Shown here in pieces: positions 15,680 through 24,097 of a stretch of 64,000 nt of DNA. Source of the stretch: JBBQWT01 sp038210375 (GTDB lineage Bacteria > Acidobacteriota > Terriglobia > Terriglobales > Acidobacteriaceae); contig JBBQWT010000005.1 of the NCBI GenBank assembly GCA_038210375.1, positions 105,306-169,305 of the forward strand. The letters are read 5' to 3'. Each line of letters opens with the position of its first letter. The stretch's first letter is position 1. Under the pieces are notes generated by a model. The model made no database searches. It was given only the letters and a program-made list of their open reading frames with translations, and was not told where the DNA came from. The translations under genes were made by a program, and so were the position numbers.

Positions 15680-17941
15680 ATGCGCGCCGTTCCTGTTGCA
15701 AAACTGAGCAGTACAACTCCTGAAACTGCGCTCGCCCCGAATTTTCCCTCCGCTTACGACCACAGCGTGCAATTTTATACTGACGATTCAGCCTTAGTGG
15801 AAACTGTGAGCCGGTTTCTGGGAGCAGCCCTGGGCGCAGGGGAATCTGGAATTGTGATTGCCACGCGGACCCATCGTGAAGCGCTGGCCATTGGTTTTAC
15901 AGCCCTGGGATTAAACGTGGCCGCGCTCGCGCAACCGGGCCGGTTGATCACCCTCGACGCGGCTGAGACCCTGACGAAATTTATGCTGAACGGACTGCCG
16001 GATTCGGCCCGCTTCCACGCCGCCGTCGGCGACGCCCTCCGGCGGGCGCAGAAGGCCTCACTATGCGAACCGCCCCGGGTTGCGGCTTTCGGAGAAATGG
16101 TCGCCCTGTTGTGGGCGGAAGGGAACATCGAAGCCGCTCTGCGGCTGGAACAGCTTTGGAACGAGCTGGCGGTCACATTCTCTTTCCGCTTGCACTGCGC
16201 CTACCCTTTGGCGCTTTTTCCGCAGGCAGGCGACGGTGAAGCCATGCTGGACATTTGCGCGCAACATTCCCGCGCGGTTCCCACGGAGAGTTACACCTCG
16301 CTTCCCAGTGAAGACGTGCGCCAGCAGAGCATCCTGGTGTTGCAGCAGAAGGCCCTGGCGCTCGAGACCGAAATCGCCCGTCGCAAGGCAATTCAGCAGA
16401 GATTACAGGAGCGCGAGAAGGAGTTGACCGACTTTCTGGAGAACACGGTGATTGGCATGCATTGGGTGGATGCCAACGGCATAATCCTCTGGGCCAACCA
16501 GGCGGAGATGCACCTGCTGGGATATGAACGGGATGAGTACATCGGCCACCGCATCGCGGAATTTCACGCCGATCCGCCGGTGATCGAAGATATTTTGCGG
16601 CGCCTCGCCAGCCATGAGGAGTTGCACGCCTACCAGGCACGGCTGCGGTGCAAGGACGGGTCGATCCGTTTCGTGCGCATCGATTCCAACGTTTATCTGC
16701 AGGATGGCAAATTCGTCCACACCCGGTGTTTTACGGTGGACATCACCGGGCAACGCCAGGCCGAGGAAGCGCGGGCGCGGCTGGCCGCGATCGTGGAATG
16801 TTCCGACGACGCCATTGCCGCCAAAGACTTGAATGGGATTGTCACCAGTTGGAACGCGGCGGCGGAGCGAATGTTTGGCTACAAGGCGGAAGACATGGTG
16901 GGGCGCCCGATCTCCCTGGTGATTCCACCTGAATTGCAGGCGGAAGAAGGCCTGATTCTGCAAAAGATCCGAGCCGGCGAAAAGATCGATCATTTCGAAA
17001 CCACCAGGATCACCCGCGGCGGCGAGCGCATTGAAGCTTCGCTTTCCATTTCACCGATTCGCGATCAGCGCGGCAACGTGGTGGGCGCCGCCAAGATCAT
17101 CCGCAACATCACGGAAGGAAAGAAGCTGGCGCGCGCGCTGCACGTCACCGAGAAGCTGGCTTCGGTGGGCCGGCTGGCAGCCACCGTGGCGCATGAAATC
17201 AATAACCCGCTGGAAGCGGTCACCAACCTTGTTTACCTGGCGCGGACGGAGGTGGAGAGCGGCAGTGCGGCCGCCGGCCACCTTGAAATTGCCGAGCAGG
17301 AGCTGAATCGGGTCGCCCACATTTCCCGGCAGACTCTGGGTTTCTACCGGGACACGACTTTGCCCAGCCGCATGAATGTATCGCAAGTCTGCGACGACCT
17401 GCTGTTTCTTTATGGCCGCAAGCTGCTGTCGCGCGGTATTAAAGTGTGCAAGCAATATGGCGATTGCCTCGAAGTCGATGCGCTCGAAGGCGAGATTCGC
17501 CAGGCCTTTTCCAATTTGATCGTTAACGCCATTGATGCCATGCCCGCGGGCGGGCTTCTCACATTTCGCGGATCGCCCACCCACCTATGGCACAATTCCG
17601 GGATGCCCGGCATCCGCATGACCATCGCCGATACCGGTACCGGCATCGAACCGCAACACCGGACGCATCTTTTTGAACCTTTTTATACCACCAAGAAAGA
17701 TGTCGGCACCGGGCTCGGGCTGTGGATCACCCATGGCATCATCAACAAACACGGCGGCAAGATCCAGGTCAGAAGCCAGACCACGGGAAGCAGCCGGGGC
17801 ACGGTTTTTTCAGTTTTCCTTCCACTCTCCGTGACCAGGAGCCTGGAACAACCTGCCAATTTCAACCCCGATGGTGAAAGCCGAGTGGATGCCGGCAGTG
17901 AAACCGGCCTGAATAGTCCCATCGCGCATCGCGGCGAATGA
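15680..17941 (+). CDS. Hybrid-input sensor histidine kinase: MEDS - PAS - PAS - HisKA - HATPase
   Basis: 753 residues, no TM, hence cytoplasmic. Residues about 25-190 are a MEDS/DcmR-sensory domain (YDHSVQFYTDDSALVETV, GAGESGIVIATRTHREA), known from sensors of C1 and volatile compounds. PAS1 is about 250-360 (GMHWVDANGIILWANQAEM), PAS2 about 370-490 (AIAAKDLNGIVTSWNAAAER), and the HisKA H-box has phospho-accepting His505 in VAHEINNPLEAV. The ATPase domain has NLIVNAIDAMPAGG, DTGTGIEP and GTGLGLWITHGI. There is no receiver domain and no adjacent response regulator gene, so it is an orphan kinase. It reads into the bidirectional terminator at 18025. Confidence 0.92.
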   Translation: MRAVPVAKLSSTTPETALAPNFPSAYDHSVQFYTDDSALVETVSRFLGAALGAGESGIVIATRTHREALAIGFTALGLNVAALAQPGRLITLDAAETLTKFMLNGLPDSARFHAAVGDALRRAQKASLCEPPRVAAFGEMVALLWAEGNIEAALRLEQLWNELAVTFSFRLHCAYPLALFPQAGDGEAMLDICAQHSRAVPTESYTSLPSEDVRQQSILVLQQKALALETEIARRKAIQQRLQEREKELTDFLENTVIGMHWVDANGIILWANQAEMHLLGYERDEYIGHRIAEFHADPPVIEDILRRLASHEELHAYQARLRCKDGSIRFVRIDSNVYLQDGKFVHTRCFTVDITGQRQAEEARARLAAIVECSDDAIAAKDLNGIVTSWNAAAERMFGYKAEDMVGRPISLVIPPELQAEEGLILQKIRAGEKIDHFETTRITRGGERIEASLSISPIRDQRGNVVGAAKIIRNITEGKKLARALHVTEKLASVGRLAATVAHEINNPLEAVTNLVYLARTEVESGSAAAGHLEIAEQELNRVAHISRQTLGFYRDTTLPSRMNVSQVCDDLLFLYGRKLLSRGIKVCKQYGDCLEVDALEGEIRQAFSNLIVNAIDAMPAGGLLTFRGSPTHLWHNSGMPGIRMTIADTGTGIEPQHRTHLFEPFYTTKKDVGTGLGLWITHGIINKHGGKIQVRSQTTGSSRGTVFSVFLPLSVTRSLEQPANFNPDGESRVDAGSETGLNSPIAHRGE

Positions 17942-18024
17942 ATCTTCGACGGGATCGATTCGTAACATCATGTCACGGACAGCCCGATCCAGCAGGTTCA
18001 TCGCAGCAGGAAGATTGATTGGCG

Positions 18025-18054
18025 AAAAAGGAGCCCGGTGAAGGGCTCCTTTTT
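18025..18054. terminator. Bidirectional intrinsic terminator
   Basis: Perfect 12-bp stem AAAAAGGAGCCC (18025-18036) / GGGCTCCTTTTT (18043-18054) with loop GGTGAA. The T-run on the plus strand and the A-run on the other side make it usable from both directions. It sits between the convergent histidine kinase and metallophosphoesterase genes. Confidence 0.9.
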
Positions 18055-18092
18055 GTTGATCTCAAGTTTGATCTCTACAACCTGCGCTCACC

Positions 18093-19358
18093 TCAGTGGG
18101 GCTTTTCGCAGTGCTTGTTGTCGTCTTTGCAGTCGGTGTTGCTCTTGAAACACCAATCCACAAAATTATCATCGAATTTCTGGGCGACGCCGGGTGGAAC
18201 ATCGTCGCGCTTCAGTTCCTTGAATTCGAATTTGATCTCGCCGTCTGACTGAACGTTGCCCGCCAGGTATCCATAGACATCGGTCATAGCGTCCTTGGCA
18301 TCATGCCAGTTCGCGGGAAGCAAGTAACGGTGGGCTCCGGCGGTGCCCACGATCCAACCCGGCAGCTTCATTTCTTTCCATTGCGGAGTGTTAAAAACAT
18401 CGGCCATGTAGAAGTGGGAGTGGCTGGCGAGAACGTAAACCTTCTTTCCACTTTTCTGCTGGAGGTCCCAAAGCTGGCGGTAGACGATGCGCCCGGTGGT
18501 GGTGCCTTCGTCCGACTGGTTCATGCTGTGGAAAGCGGAAATGCTGTCAGGCAGGGCTTCGTGCATCCCCACCACCAGAGTCTTGATTTCGGGCGAAGCT
18601 GCGTCGCGCTTGATGAGATCGGCGATCCACGCCATCTGGCGCTCATCAAAGCCCTCACTGGCGTTATCGAGGGTGACGAAATCAACGCCTTCGAGGACCC
18701 AGTGGTAATAAGTGCGCACTGCCAGCGACGGAGATCCTTCGACTTCGCGAGGATAATCTTTGCGCCGCTGCTCGTGGATGAGGGCGCTGTCAATCCATGG
18801 CTTGAAGGTGTGCAGATAGTCGTCGCGGTTGGTATGCAGAATCATCTCGTGATTGCCGATTCCGAGGAATACGGGGGTCACGCCAAACGCGGCCACCTGG
18901 TTATCGATGAAATCCTGCCAGGCGGCACGCCGATAAGCAAAGCCCAGGCCGCCGAAGTGATGGGGGCCGTGTTCCATGTCCTCATCCACACCACTCATTT
19001 TGCGGAAGTCACCCAGATGCCAGTAGAAGCGGGACTTGCGTTTGATCACGTCGGCGGCGATCATCGGCATGACCACGTCGCCGCAGTTGCGCGAATCGCC
19101 TGACACCGCAAAATCCCACGGCACAAAGGGCAGCACCGGCGCGGGTGTGGCCACGGTTACGGGAGTTTGGTCCGCAGGAAGCTCGGTGGCAGGAGGCTGG
19201 CTAGGCGGGGCCAGTTTGCATGCTGAACCTTTGCAGCGTTTTTTTGGATGCGGGCGCGGCCCGCCGCTTTTCGAAGAGGAGTGCGCCAGCAGCCATCCCG
19301 TGCCCAAAAGGCAAAAAATGGCGAGCAGCCTTGCGGCGGAACGAATGTTTTTGCGCAT
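18093..19358 (-). CDS. Secreted calcineurin-like metallophosphoesterase
   Basis: 421 residues. N-terminal signal peptide (about 8-26, AARLLAIFCLLGTGWLLAHS), then a Lys/Pro-rich linker with two Cys (KKRCKGSACK), then the catalytic domain. Metal-binding motifs in order: SGDSRNCGD (first Asp), HLGDF (second Asp), GIGNHE, GMHEALP and ASHSHFYM. These match the GDxH/GDxxD/GNHE/H/GHxH blocks, but the first His is replaced (GDSR), as in some purple-acid-like relatives. It acts outside the cytoplasmic membrane, probably on a phosphomonoester or diester; the substrate is unknown. The C-terminus has Cys-rich WCFKSNTDCKDDNKHCEKPH, suggesting disulphides. Convergent with the histidine kinase gene. Confidence 0.85.
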   Translation of the reverse strand: MRKNIRSAARLLAIFCLLGTGWLLAHSSSKSGGPRPHPKKRCKGSACKLAPPSQPPATELPADQTPVTVATPAPVLPFVPWDFAVSGDSRNCGDVVMPMIAADVIKRKSRFYWHLGDFRKMSGVDEDMEHGPHHFGGLGFAYRRAAWQDFIDNQVAAFGVTPVFLGIGNHEMILHTNRDDYLHTFKPWIDSALIHEQRRKDYPREVEGSPSLAVRTYYHWVLEGVDFVTLDNASEGFDERQMAWIADLIKRDAASPEIKTLVVGMHEALPDSISAFHSMNQSDEGTTTGRIVYRQLWDLQQKSGKKVYVLASHSHFYMADVFNTPQWKEMKLPGWIVGTAGAHRYLLPANWHDAKDAMTDVYGYLAGNVQSDGEIKFEFKELKRDDVPPGVAQKFDDNFVDWCFKSNTDCKDDNKHCEKPH

Positions 19359-19422
19359 GGGTGTGGGCCTTCCTGACCTTTATTTCAACGGCTGAACCGT
19401 CATCCGGCGAAGCAGCAGTTGA

Positions 19423-20571
19423 CTAGTGTCCTACATAATAGTCGTATCCCTGCTCGTGCCAGTAATCGTGAGGCCGTGCCTCGCTGTACGTGATGCGGCC
19501 GATCTGCTTGAGTTGTTTGATGCCGTACTTGAGCGGAGTCACCAGGCGCAGGGGCGCTCCGTGGTCGGCGGTGAGCAGCTTGCCGTTGAGCTCGTAGGCC
19601 AAAAGGCTTTGCGGATGCAGGGCCGCTTCGGGTTCAATGCCGGTATAGTACTCGCCATCGGGAGTGTCGAAGCCCACGTATTGCGCCATCTCATTGCCGG
19701 CGGCGAGGTCAACCGGGCGGCCATCGCCGCCGGGCGGCGGATAGGCGGCGACGAAATCACGCAGCCGCGCCCCGCCCCAGTGCACAATCTCGCTCCAGCC
19801 CTCGACGCATTTGAACTCCGTGACCATTTCCACGTGGGGAAGCTTCCTGATGTCATCCATGGTCAGCAGCAGGCCGGGCATGGCCGCAGGCCCGGGCGTC
19901 ACCGCTTCCGGCTTGGGCTCCGTGGCCGCGCCTTTGGCGCCGGCTTCATGCACTTTCGGCGGAGCGCCGGGTTTGGAGCCGGCGCGGGGCTTCGCATCAC
20001 CTGTTTTCGAACCTGAGGTTTTTGCTTTGCCTGACTTCGTATCCGGCGCATCCGATCCGTTGTCGCTGGAATCGCTGGTGTCCGCGGAATTAGAGCTGTC
20101 GCCTGAATTGGAGCTGTCGTCTCCCGAATCGAGACCGTAGGTCCACGAGGTCACATCGGGGTTGTACTGCGAAAATGACCTGGGATTGGCTGCGCCCACT
20201 AGTTGCAGGCGCCACATGGCGGGATCAATTTCCGCGAGGCCGATATCGCCGTTGCGCCGGAACTCAGGTACGGCGCGCGATAAATCGTATTCCGGCGCCA
20301 GCGAGTTGCGGTTGAACAGCGCTCGTCCTACGCGTCCGTTGAATTCGAGGGCCTTGCGCAAGGGTGCACTGAGGCCATCCGCCTGGGGCTGTTGTTGCAG
20401 CCATCGCCAGAAGCCGTATCCCGCGGCTGCGGCTACGCCGCTGACCAGAAATCCTCGGCGCGACCGCCGGCTGACTTCAGAGAGCACCTGTTCGTCGCTT
20501 TGTGCAAGCGGAGATTGCTTGCCGCCGTTTTCCTCGGCCGGAGAGTTGTCAGACGCTGGCATCTTGTCCAT
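19423..20571 (-). CDS. Tat-exported molybdopterin oxidoreductase (YedY/MsrP-like) with inserted low-complexity linker
   Basis: 382 residues. Tat signal SRRGFLVSGVAAAAG (37-51). The Moco domain is recognisable at NPRSFSQYNPD (about 129-139) and again from residue 233: LLLTMDDIRKLPHVEMV, then FKCVEGWSEIVHWGGARLRD with Cys255, the molybdenum ligand of the sulfite-oxidase/YedY family, and the C-terminal GAPLRLVTPLKYGIKQLKQI and YDYY. Between them residues about 147-232 are an Asp/Ser then Gly/Ala/Lys/Pro-rich low-complexity insert not present in the usual enzyme. Family members reduce methionine sulfoxide in periplasmic proteins with electrons from a membrane cytochrome b. The preceding cytochrome gene overlaps its start by 23 bp, or 14 bp if Met4 is used. 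Confidence 0.9.
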   Translation of the reverse strand: MDKMPASDNSPAEENGGKQSPLAQSDEQVLSEVSRRSRRGFLVSGVAAAAGYGFWRWLQQQPQADGLSAPLRKALEFNGRVGRALFNRNSLAPEYDLSRAVPEFRRNGDIGLAEIDPAMWRLQLVGAANPRSFSQYNPDVTSWTYGLDSGDDSSNSGDSSNSADTSDSSDNGSDAPDTKSGKAKTSGSKTGDAKPRAGSKPGAPPKVHEAGAKGAATEPKPEAVTPGPAAMPGLLLTMDDIRKLPHVEMVTEFKCVEGWSEIVHWGGARLRDFVAAYPPPGGDGRPVDLAAGNEMAQYVGFDTPDGEYYTGIEPEAALHPQSLLAYELNGKLLTADHGAPLRLVTPLKYGIKQLKQIGRITYSEARPHDYWHEQGYDYYVGH

Positions 20572-21577
20572 GAGGCACCTTATTTAACAAAACTTTGCTG
20601 GCTGGAATTACAGGAACGCGGGCGGGAACATCCACCACTTCGTATCCGATGATCATGCTGCGGAAATTGTTCCAGCCGGCACGCACCACCTGGGCGACAT
20701 GCAGCATAAAAAAAGCGACGTAACCCATGGTCAGCCAGAAATGCAGCCAGCGCGCCATTTCGTACCCGCCCAGTAGGGTGGTAATGAGATGAAACTGGGT
20801 GGGTTTGTAAATCGCGACGCCGGTCAGCAGCGATGCCACGCCCATGAGCACCACGCCGGTATAGGCAATCTGCTGGCCGCCATTAAATTTGCGGGGCGGG
20901 GGATGCACCTTGCTCAGGCCCAGGTCGTAGAGGGTCACCTGAATGGCTTCGCGCAACGAGTGGCGGTTGGGCGCCAGGTAGCGCCACTCTCCGGAATACA
21001 GGGTGTACAACACGTAGAGCAGGCCGTTGATGGCAAAAAACCACATAAAGAAAAAGTGGTAGCCCATGCCGCTGGCCAGTTGAAATTGCAGATGCAGTTT
21101 GGTGTAAAACCATTCGGGAAAAAGCCGGAACCAGATCCAGTTCCCCAAACCCACGCGATAAACCTGGTGGGAATTGGCGCCTTCATGCTGGGAGTCCGCC
21201 CAGTAAATCAGCAGGCCCGAATAAATCATGAGGCCCAGCAGGGGGAAGTTGATCCAGTGCATCCAGCGGGTGGCCAGCCGGTGCTTCAATTCGAGCGCCA
21301 GGGTGGGGCGGGGCGGGGCGGGACGCGCTGCACCGGGGGTTATTTCAACATCAACAGGCTCAACGGCGTCGCCTGCGGGGGCTTCTACGGCTCCAGCGGC
21401 AAGAGTGGCCGGCGTGATTGCTTCCTCGGCGGCGCCGATCTTGCCTTCCCCCTGGATCGAATTTTGCAATGGAACCGGATTTTCCACGGGAACAGTGGCG
21501 TCTGCCTGCGTCACCTTATCGCCAGAGTCGTCGCCGGACTTCGGCCGCTCGCCATCCTCAACGCTCATGCCTGCCAT
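20549..21577 (-). CDS. Di-haem cytochrome b561-type membrane subunit, electron donor to the molybdoenzyme
   Basis: 342 residues. The first 90 are a disordered Ala/Glu/Pro-rich cytoplasmic tail. Then four or five TMs with candidate haem-ligand His: RWMHWINFPLLGLMIYSG (about 104-121), YHFFFMWFFAINGLLYVL, AYTGVVLMGVASLLTGVAI and ARWLHFWLTMGYVAFFMLHV. This is the cytochrome_b_N / thiosulfate-reductase cytochrome B layout, not the six-TM YedZ/MsrQ ferric-reductase fold usually paired with MsrP. The overlap with the downstream Tat-exported molybdoenzyme indicates a two-subunit complex passing quinol electrons to the periplasm. The start at 21577 or Met4 (21568) are both possible. Confidence 0.85.
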   Translation of the reverse strand: MAGMSVEDGERPKSGDDSGDKVTQADATVPVENPVPLQNSIQGEGKIGAAEEAITPATLAAGAVEAPAGDAVEPVDVEITPGAARPAPPRPTLALELKHRLATRWMHWINFPLLGLMIYSGLLIYWADSQHEGANSHQVYRVGLGNWIWFRLFPEWFYTKLHLQFQLASGMGYHFFFMWFFAINGLLYVLYTLYSGEWRYLAPNRHSLREAIQVTLYDLGLSKVHPPPRKFNGGQQIAYTGVVLMGVASLLTGVAIYKPTQFHLITTLLGGYEMARWLHFWLTMGYVAFFMLHVAQVVRAGWNNFRSMIIGYEVVDVPARVPVIPASKVLLNKVPHGQDASV

Positions 21578-21952
21578 TATCGCTTACCCAGAATCGTAAA
21601 GTCCCCCGGGGGGCCAGGTTTATTGGGCGATTTCCCAACTTTTCAGCCCTTATCCGCCGATGGGATGCCCAGCCAGGTAAGAGTATCTCGCGCCCGATTA
21701 GTTTCAAGCGAAAATCGATGAAGAATATAATTTCATCTGAAAAGGTTGCAGTTAGCTATCGTGCGCCCAAGGGCTTTTTTATTCTTCCCGACTAATCCGC
21801 AAATTCTCATTGGGGATTCCAAAACCGGCTTCCGCCGGGCTGATAACATTTTTGGAACCTTAACCACCTTAATACCCTCAAATTGGTCTCCATCTTGTAA
21901 AATTAAGGATTAACGTTCGAAACCCTTACCCAAAGAGGACTCCGACAAGTTT
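21578..21952. other. Divergent intergenic region upstream of hpnH
   Basis: 375 bp with no convincing gene. The half next to hpnH is AT-richer than the surroundings (21836-21920) and includes TAAAAT near 21898, but I see no well-spaced -35. An AGAGGA ribosome site stands before the hpnH ATG. Confidence 0.5.
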
Positions 21953-23047
21953 ATGCCAGTGCCTGTCTCACAGATGTGGACTGTAGCTTCCTACGTAATC
22001 AAGCAAAAGATGAAGAAAAGGAAGCACTTTCCCGTGGTGTTGATGCTGGAACCGCTGATGCGGTGCAACCTGGCTTGCGCCGGTTGCGGCAAGATACAGT
22101 ATCCCGCGCACGTCCTCAAGAAGAACCTGACGCCGGAGCAGTGCTTTCAGGCGGCCGAAGAATGCGGCACGCCGATGGTCAGCATCCCCGGCGGCGAGCC
22201 CCTGCTGCATCCCCAGATCGTGGAGATTGTCGAAGGCCTGCTGGAACGCAAGAAATATGTTTACCTGTGCACCAACGGCCTGCTGCTCAAGGAAAAACTG
22301 CATCTGTTCACGCCCAGCAAATACCTTTCCTTCGTCGTCCACATGGACGGCCAGCGGGAACACCACGATTTCTCGGTGTGCCTGGAAGGGACTTACGACA
22401 AGGCGGTGGCGGCCATACAGGAAGCTTTGCAGCGCGGCTTCCGCGTGACCACCAACACCACCCTGTTTGAGGGCGCGGACCCCACCAGCGTGCGCCAATT
22501 TTTCGATGAGATGATGGACCTTGGGGTGGAAGGGCTGATGCTCTCCCCCGGTTACACCTATGACAAGGCCCCCGACCAGCAGCATTTTCTGAGCAAGTCC
22601 AAGACCCGCGACCTCTTCCGCAAGATCCTCAGCAACCGGCGGGACAGCTGGAAGTTCAACATGAGCCCGTTGTTCCTCGAATACCTGATGGGCCGCCGCG
22701 AATACAATTGCACTCCCTGGGGCATGCCGACCTACAACATTTTCGGATGGCAGAAGCCCTGCTACCTGCTGCAGGATGGCTACGCCGATACCTTCGCGGA
22801 GCTGATCGCGGAAACCAACTGGGACGAGTACGGCACCGAGAGCGGCAACCCTAAATGCGCGAACTGCATGGTGCACAGCGGCTACGAACCCAGCGCGGTG
22901 AGCCACACCTTCGGCTCGCTATCCGGATTTCTGGCCACGGCCCGCGCCACATTGTTTACCCGCTATAAAGATCCCACTGTGGGCAGCGGCCCCACCCCCA
23001 GCCGTACCTCAGGTCCGCTGGTGCAGATCACGTCTTCCCAGGCCTGA
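21953..23047 (+). CDS. hpnH: Adenosyl-hopene transferase HpnH (radical SAM)
   Basis: 364 residues. Adds the 5'-deoxyadenosyl group of SAM to diploptene, the first step in making extended (C35) hopanoids. Radical SAM cluster motif CNLACAGC with Cys38, Cys42 and Cys45; SAM-binding GGEPLLHP at 80-87. HpnH-specific parts include the N-terminus MPVPVSQMWTVASYVIKQKM, VVHMDGQREHHDFSVC and the C-terminal PKCANCMVHSGYEPSAV. The last 35 residues (from about FLATARATLF) are divergent and Pro/Ser/Thr-rich. No squalene-hopene cyclase is in the window. The next gene starts 28 bp downstream, so the two probably share a transcript. Confidence 0.95.
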   Translation: MPVPVSQMWTVASYVIKQKMKKRKHFPVVLMLEPLMRCNLACAGCGKIQYPAHVLKKNLTPEQCFQAAEECGTPMVSIPGGEPLLHPQIVEIVEGLLERKKYVYLCTNGLLLKEKLHLFTPSKYLSFVVHMDGQREHHDFSVCLEGTYDKAVAAIQEALQRGFRVTTNTTLFEGADPTSVRQFFDEMMDLGVEGLMLSPGYTYDKAPDQQHFLSKSKTRDLFRKILSNRRDSWKFNMSPLFLEYLMGRREYNCTPWGMPTYNIFGWQKPCYLLQDGYADTFAELIAETNWDEYGTESGNPKCANCMVHSGYEPSAVSHTFGSLSGFLATARATLFTRYKDPTVGSGPTPSRTSGPLVQITSSQA

Positions 23048-23075
23048 TCGCCAAATTCCGTAATCCACATACTTG

Positions 23076-23504
23076 ATGGTCACTTCTGATAGCGCCGCTC
23101 ACCCAGGCAATCCCGACGAACCCGCGCTGGGCACCGTCCACGAGAACCTTGAAGGCTGGGTGCCGGCGATGGCGACCGAAGAAGAAATTCGCGGCGCATT
23201 CGACAAGGCATTCGACTACCGCGGCGATCTGACTCTGACGCTCAAAGATGGACGCAGCATCGAAGGCTATATCTTCGACCGCCGTGCTAAAAGCGAATCG
23301 CTGGACGAGTGCGTAGTGCGGATCATGCCAAAAAACGACGGCGCGGTAAGAATGACGATCCGCTACAGCGAGATCGCCGGCCTCGCCTTCAGCGGCCGCG
23401 ACACCGCTGCCGGGAAGAGCTTCGAAGCCTGGGTCAAGAAGTACAACGCCAAGAAGGCGGCAGGGGAAAAGAACATCGGGATCGAGCCTGAGCCTCTGGA
23501 TTGA
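23076..23504 (+). CDS. Small conserved-type protein downstream of hpnH (142 aa)
   Basis: Start at ATG 23076; a TTG one codon earlier is also open. No signal or TM. The centre reads as a compact beta-barrel, LTLTLKDGRSIEGYIFDRRA ... VVRIMPKND ... MTIRYSEIAGLAFSGRD, reminiscent of SH3/Sm-like folds (strand-turn-strand with the DGRxxxGYIFD turn), flanked by an acidic N-terminus and a Lys-rich C-terminus ending KKAAGEKNIGIEPEPLD. I do not recognise a named family. Position 28 bp after hpnH and before a second radical SAM gene suggests co-expression; the function is unknown. The fold statement is inference from strand pattern only. Confidence 0.75.
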   Translation: MVTSDSAAHPGNPDEPALGTVHENLEGWVPAMATEEEIRGAFDKAFDYRGDLTLTLKDGRSIEGYIFDRRAKSESLDECVVRIMPKNDGAVRMTIRYSEIAGLAFSGRDTAAGKSFEAWVKKYNAKKAAGEKNIGIEPEPLD

Positions 23505-23582
23505 GGCCGGGGCGAGTCGGGTTAAATTACTCCGGCTTGGCATAAAGGCCGGGCTGATGCCTGCCTTGGAAGAAATACCAAT

Positions 23583-23640
23583 AATCAGTTGTCGTTCTGA
23601 CGATCCCCGGCCTTTCCGGGGTGAGGATGAACCCCTACTG
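23583..23640 (+). repeat. Hairpin repeat, copy 1 (left arm)
   Basis: 58-bp element starting AATCAGTTGTCGTTCTGACG and ending in AACCCCTACTG. It carries an internal hairpin CCCCGG / CCGGGG. It matches copy 2 in opposite orientation at 51 of 58 positions by hand alignment. Confidence 0.85.
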
Positions 23641-23832
23641 AACCCCGAATAATTTCCCTGTGTTTTTTTCTCGGGACTCCGATAAAGCTGCGTGGGCCCT
23701 GATTGGCGGTTGCCCTTGCAACTTTCCACCCGTTTAACATCGTGCGATGGCGCCAAACCAAAAGCCGATTTCCCGAACGAAATTTCTCCAGGCCGTCGCA
23801 TCAAAAACCAGAAGAAGGAAAGCTTTGTTGCA

Positions 23833-23890
23833 CTGTAGGGGTTCTTCCTCACCCCGGCGAAGCCGGCGATCGTCAGAATGACAACTGATT
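23833..23890 (-). repeat. Hairpin repeat, copy 2 (right arm, inverted)
   Basis: Minus-strand copy of the 58-bp element. The internal hairpin is kept although its bases differ from copy 1 (CGGC-TTC-GCCG), consistent with selection for structure. With copy 1 it delimits a 308-bp unit with terminal inverted repeats, like a MITE. Confidence 0.85.
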
Positions 23891-24097
23891 GGGGGGATTA
23901 TTGCCCGCGCAGGAATTTGCCCGACCCTCAATATCAGGGGAATTTTCCCGAGCAGGACTTTCCCAATCCCGGAAACTCGACACTCCCACACCCCCAGACA
24001 CGCATTTCACTGCCTGAAACGCTCCACTGGACGGTCTGCGGTACTCCTTCGACGGTGCAGTTGTGATGTAATAGATAGAGACAATTTCCCGGTTTTT

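Larger units (their letters stand above)
23505..24097. other. 593-bp non-coding region containing an inverted repeat pair
   Basis: No supported gene. It holds two inverted copies of a 58-bp hairpin repeat (23583-23640 and 23833-23890) with about 190 bp of unique DNA between them, then AT-richer DNA leading to the second radical SAM gene. Confidence 0.6.
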
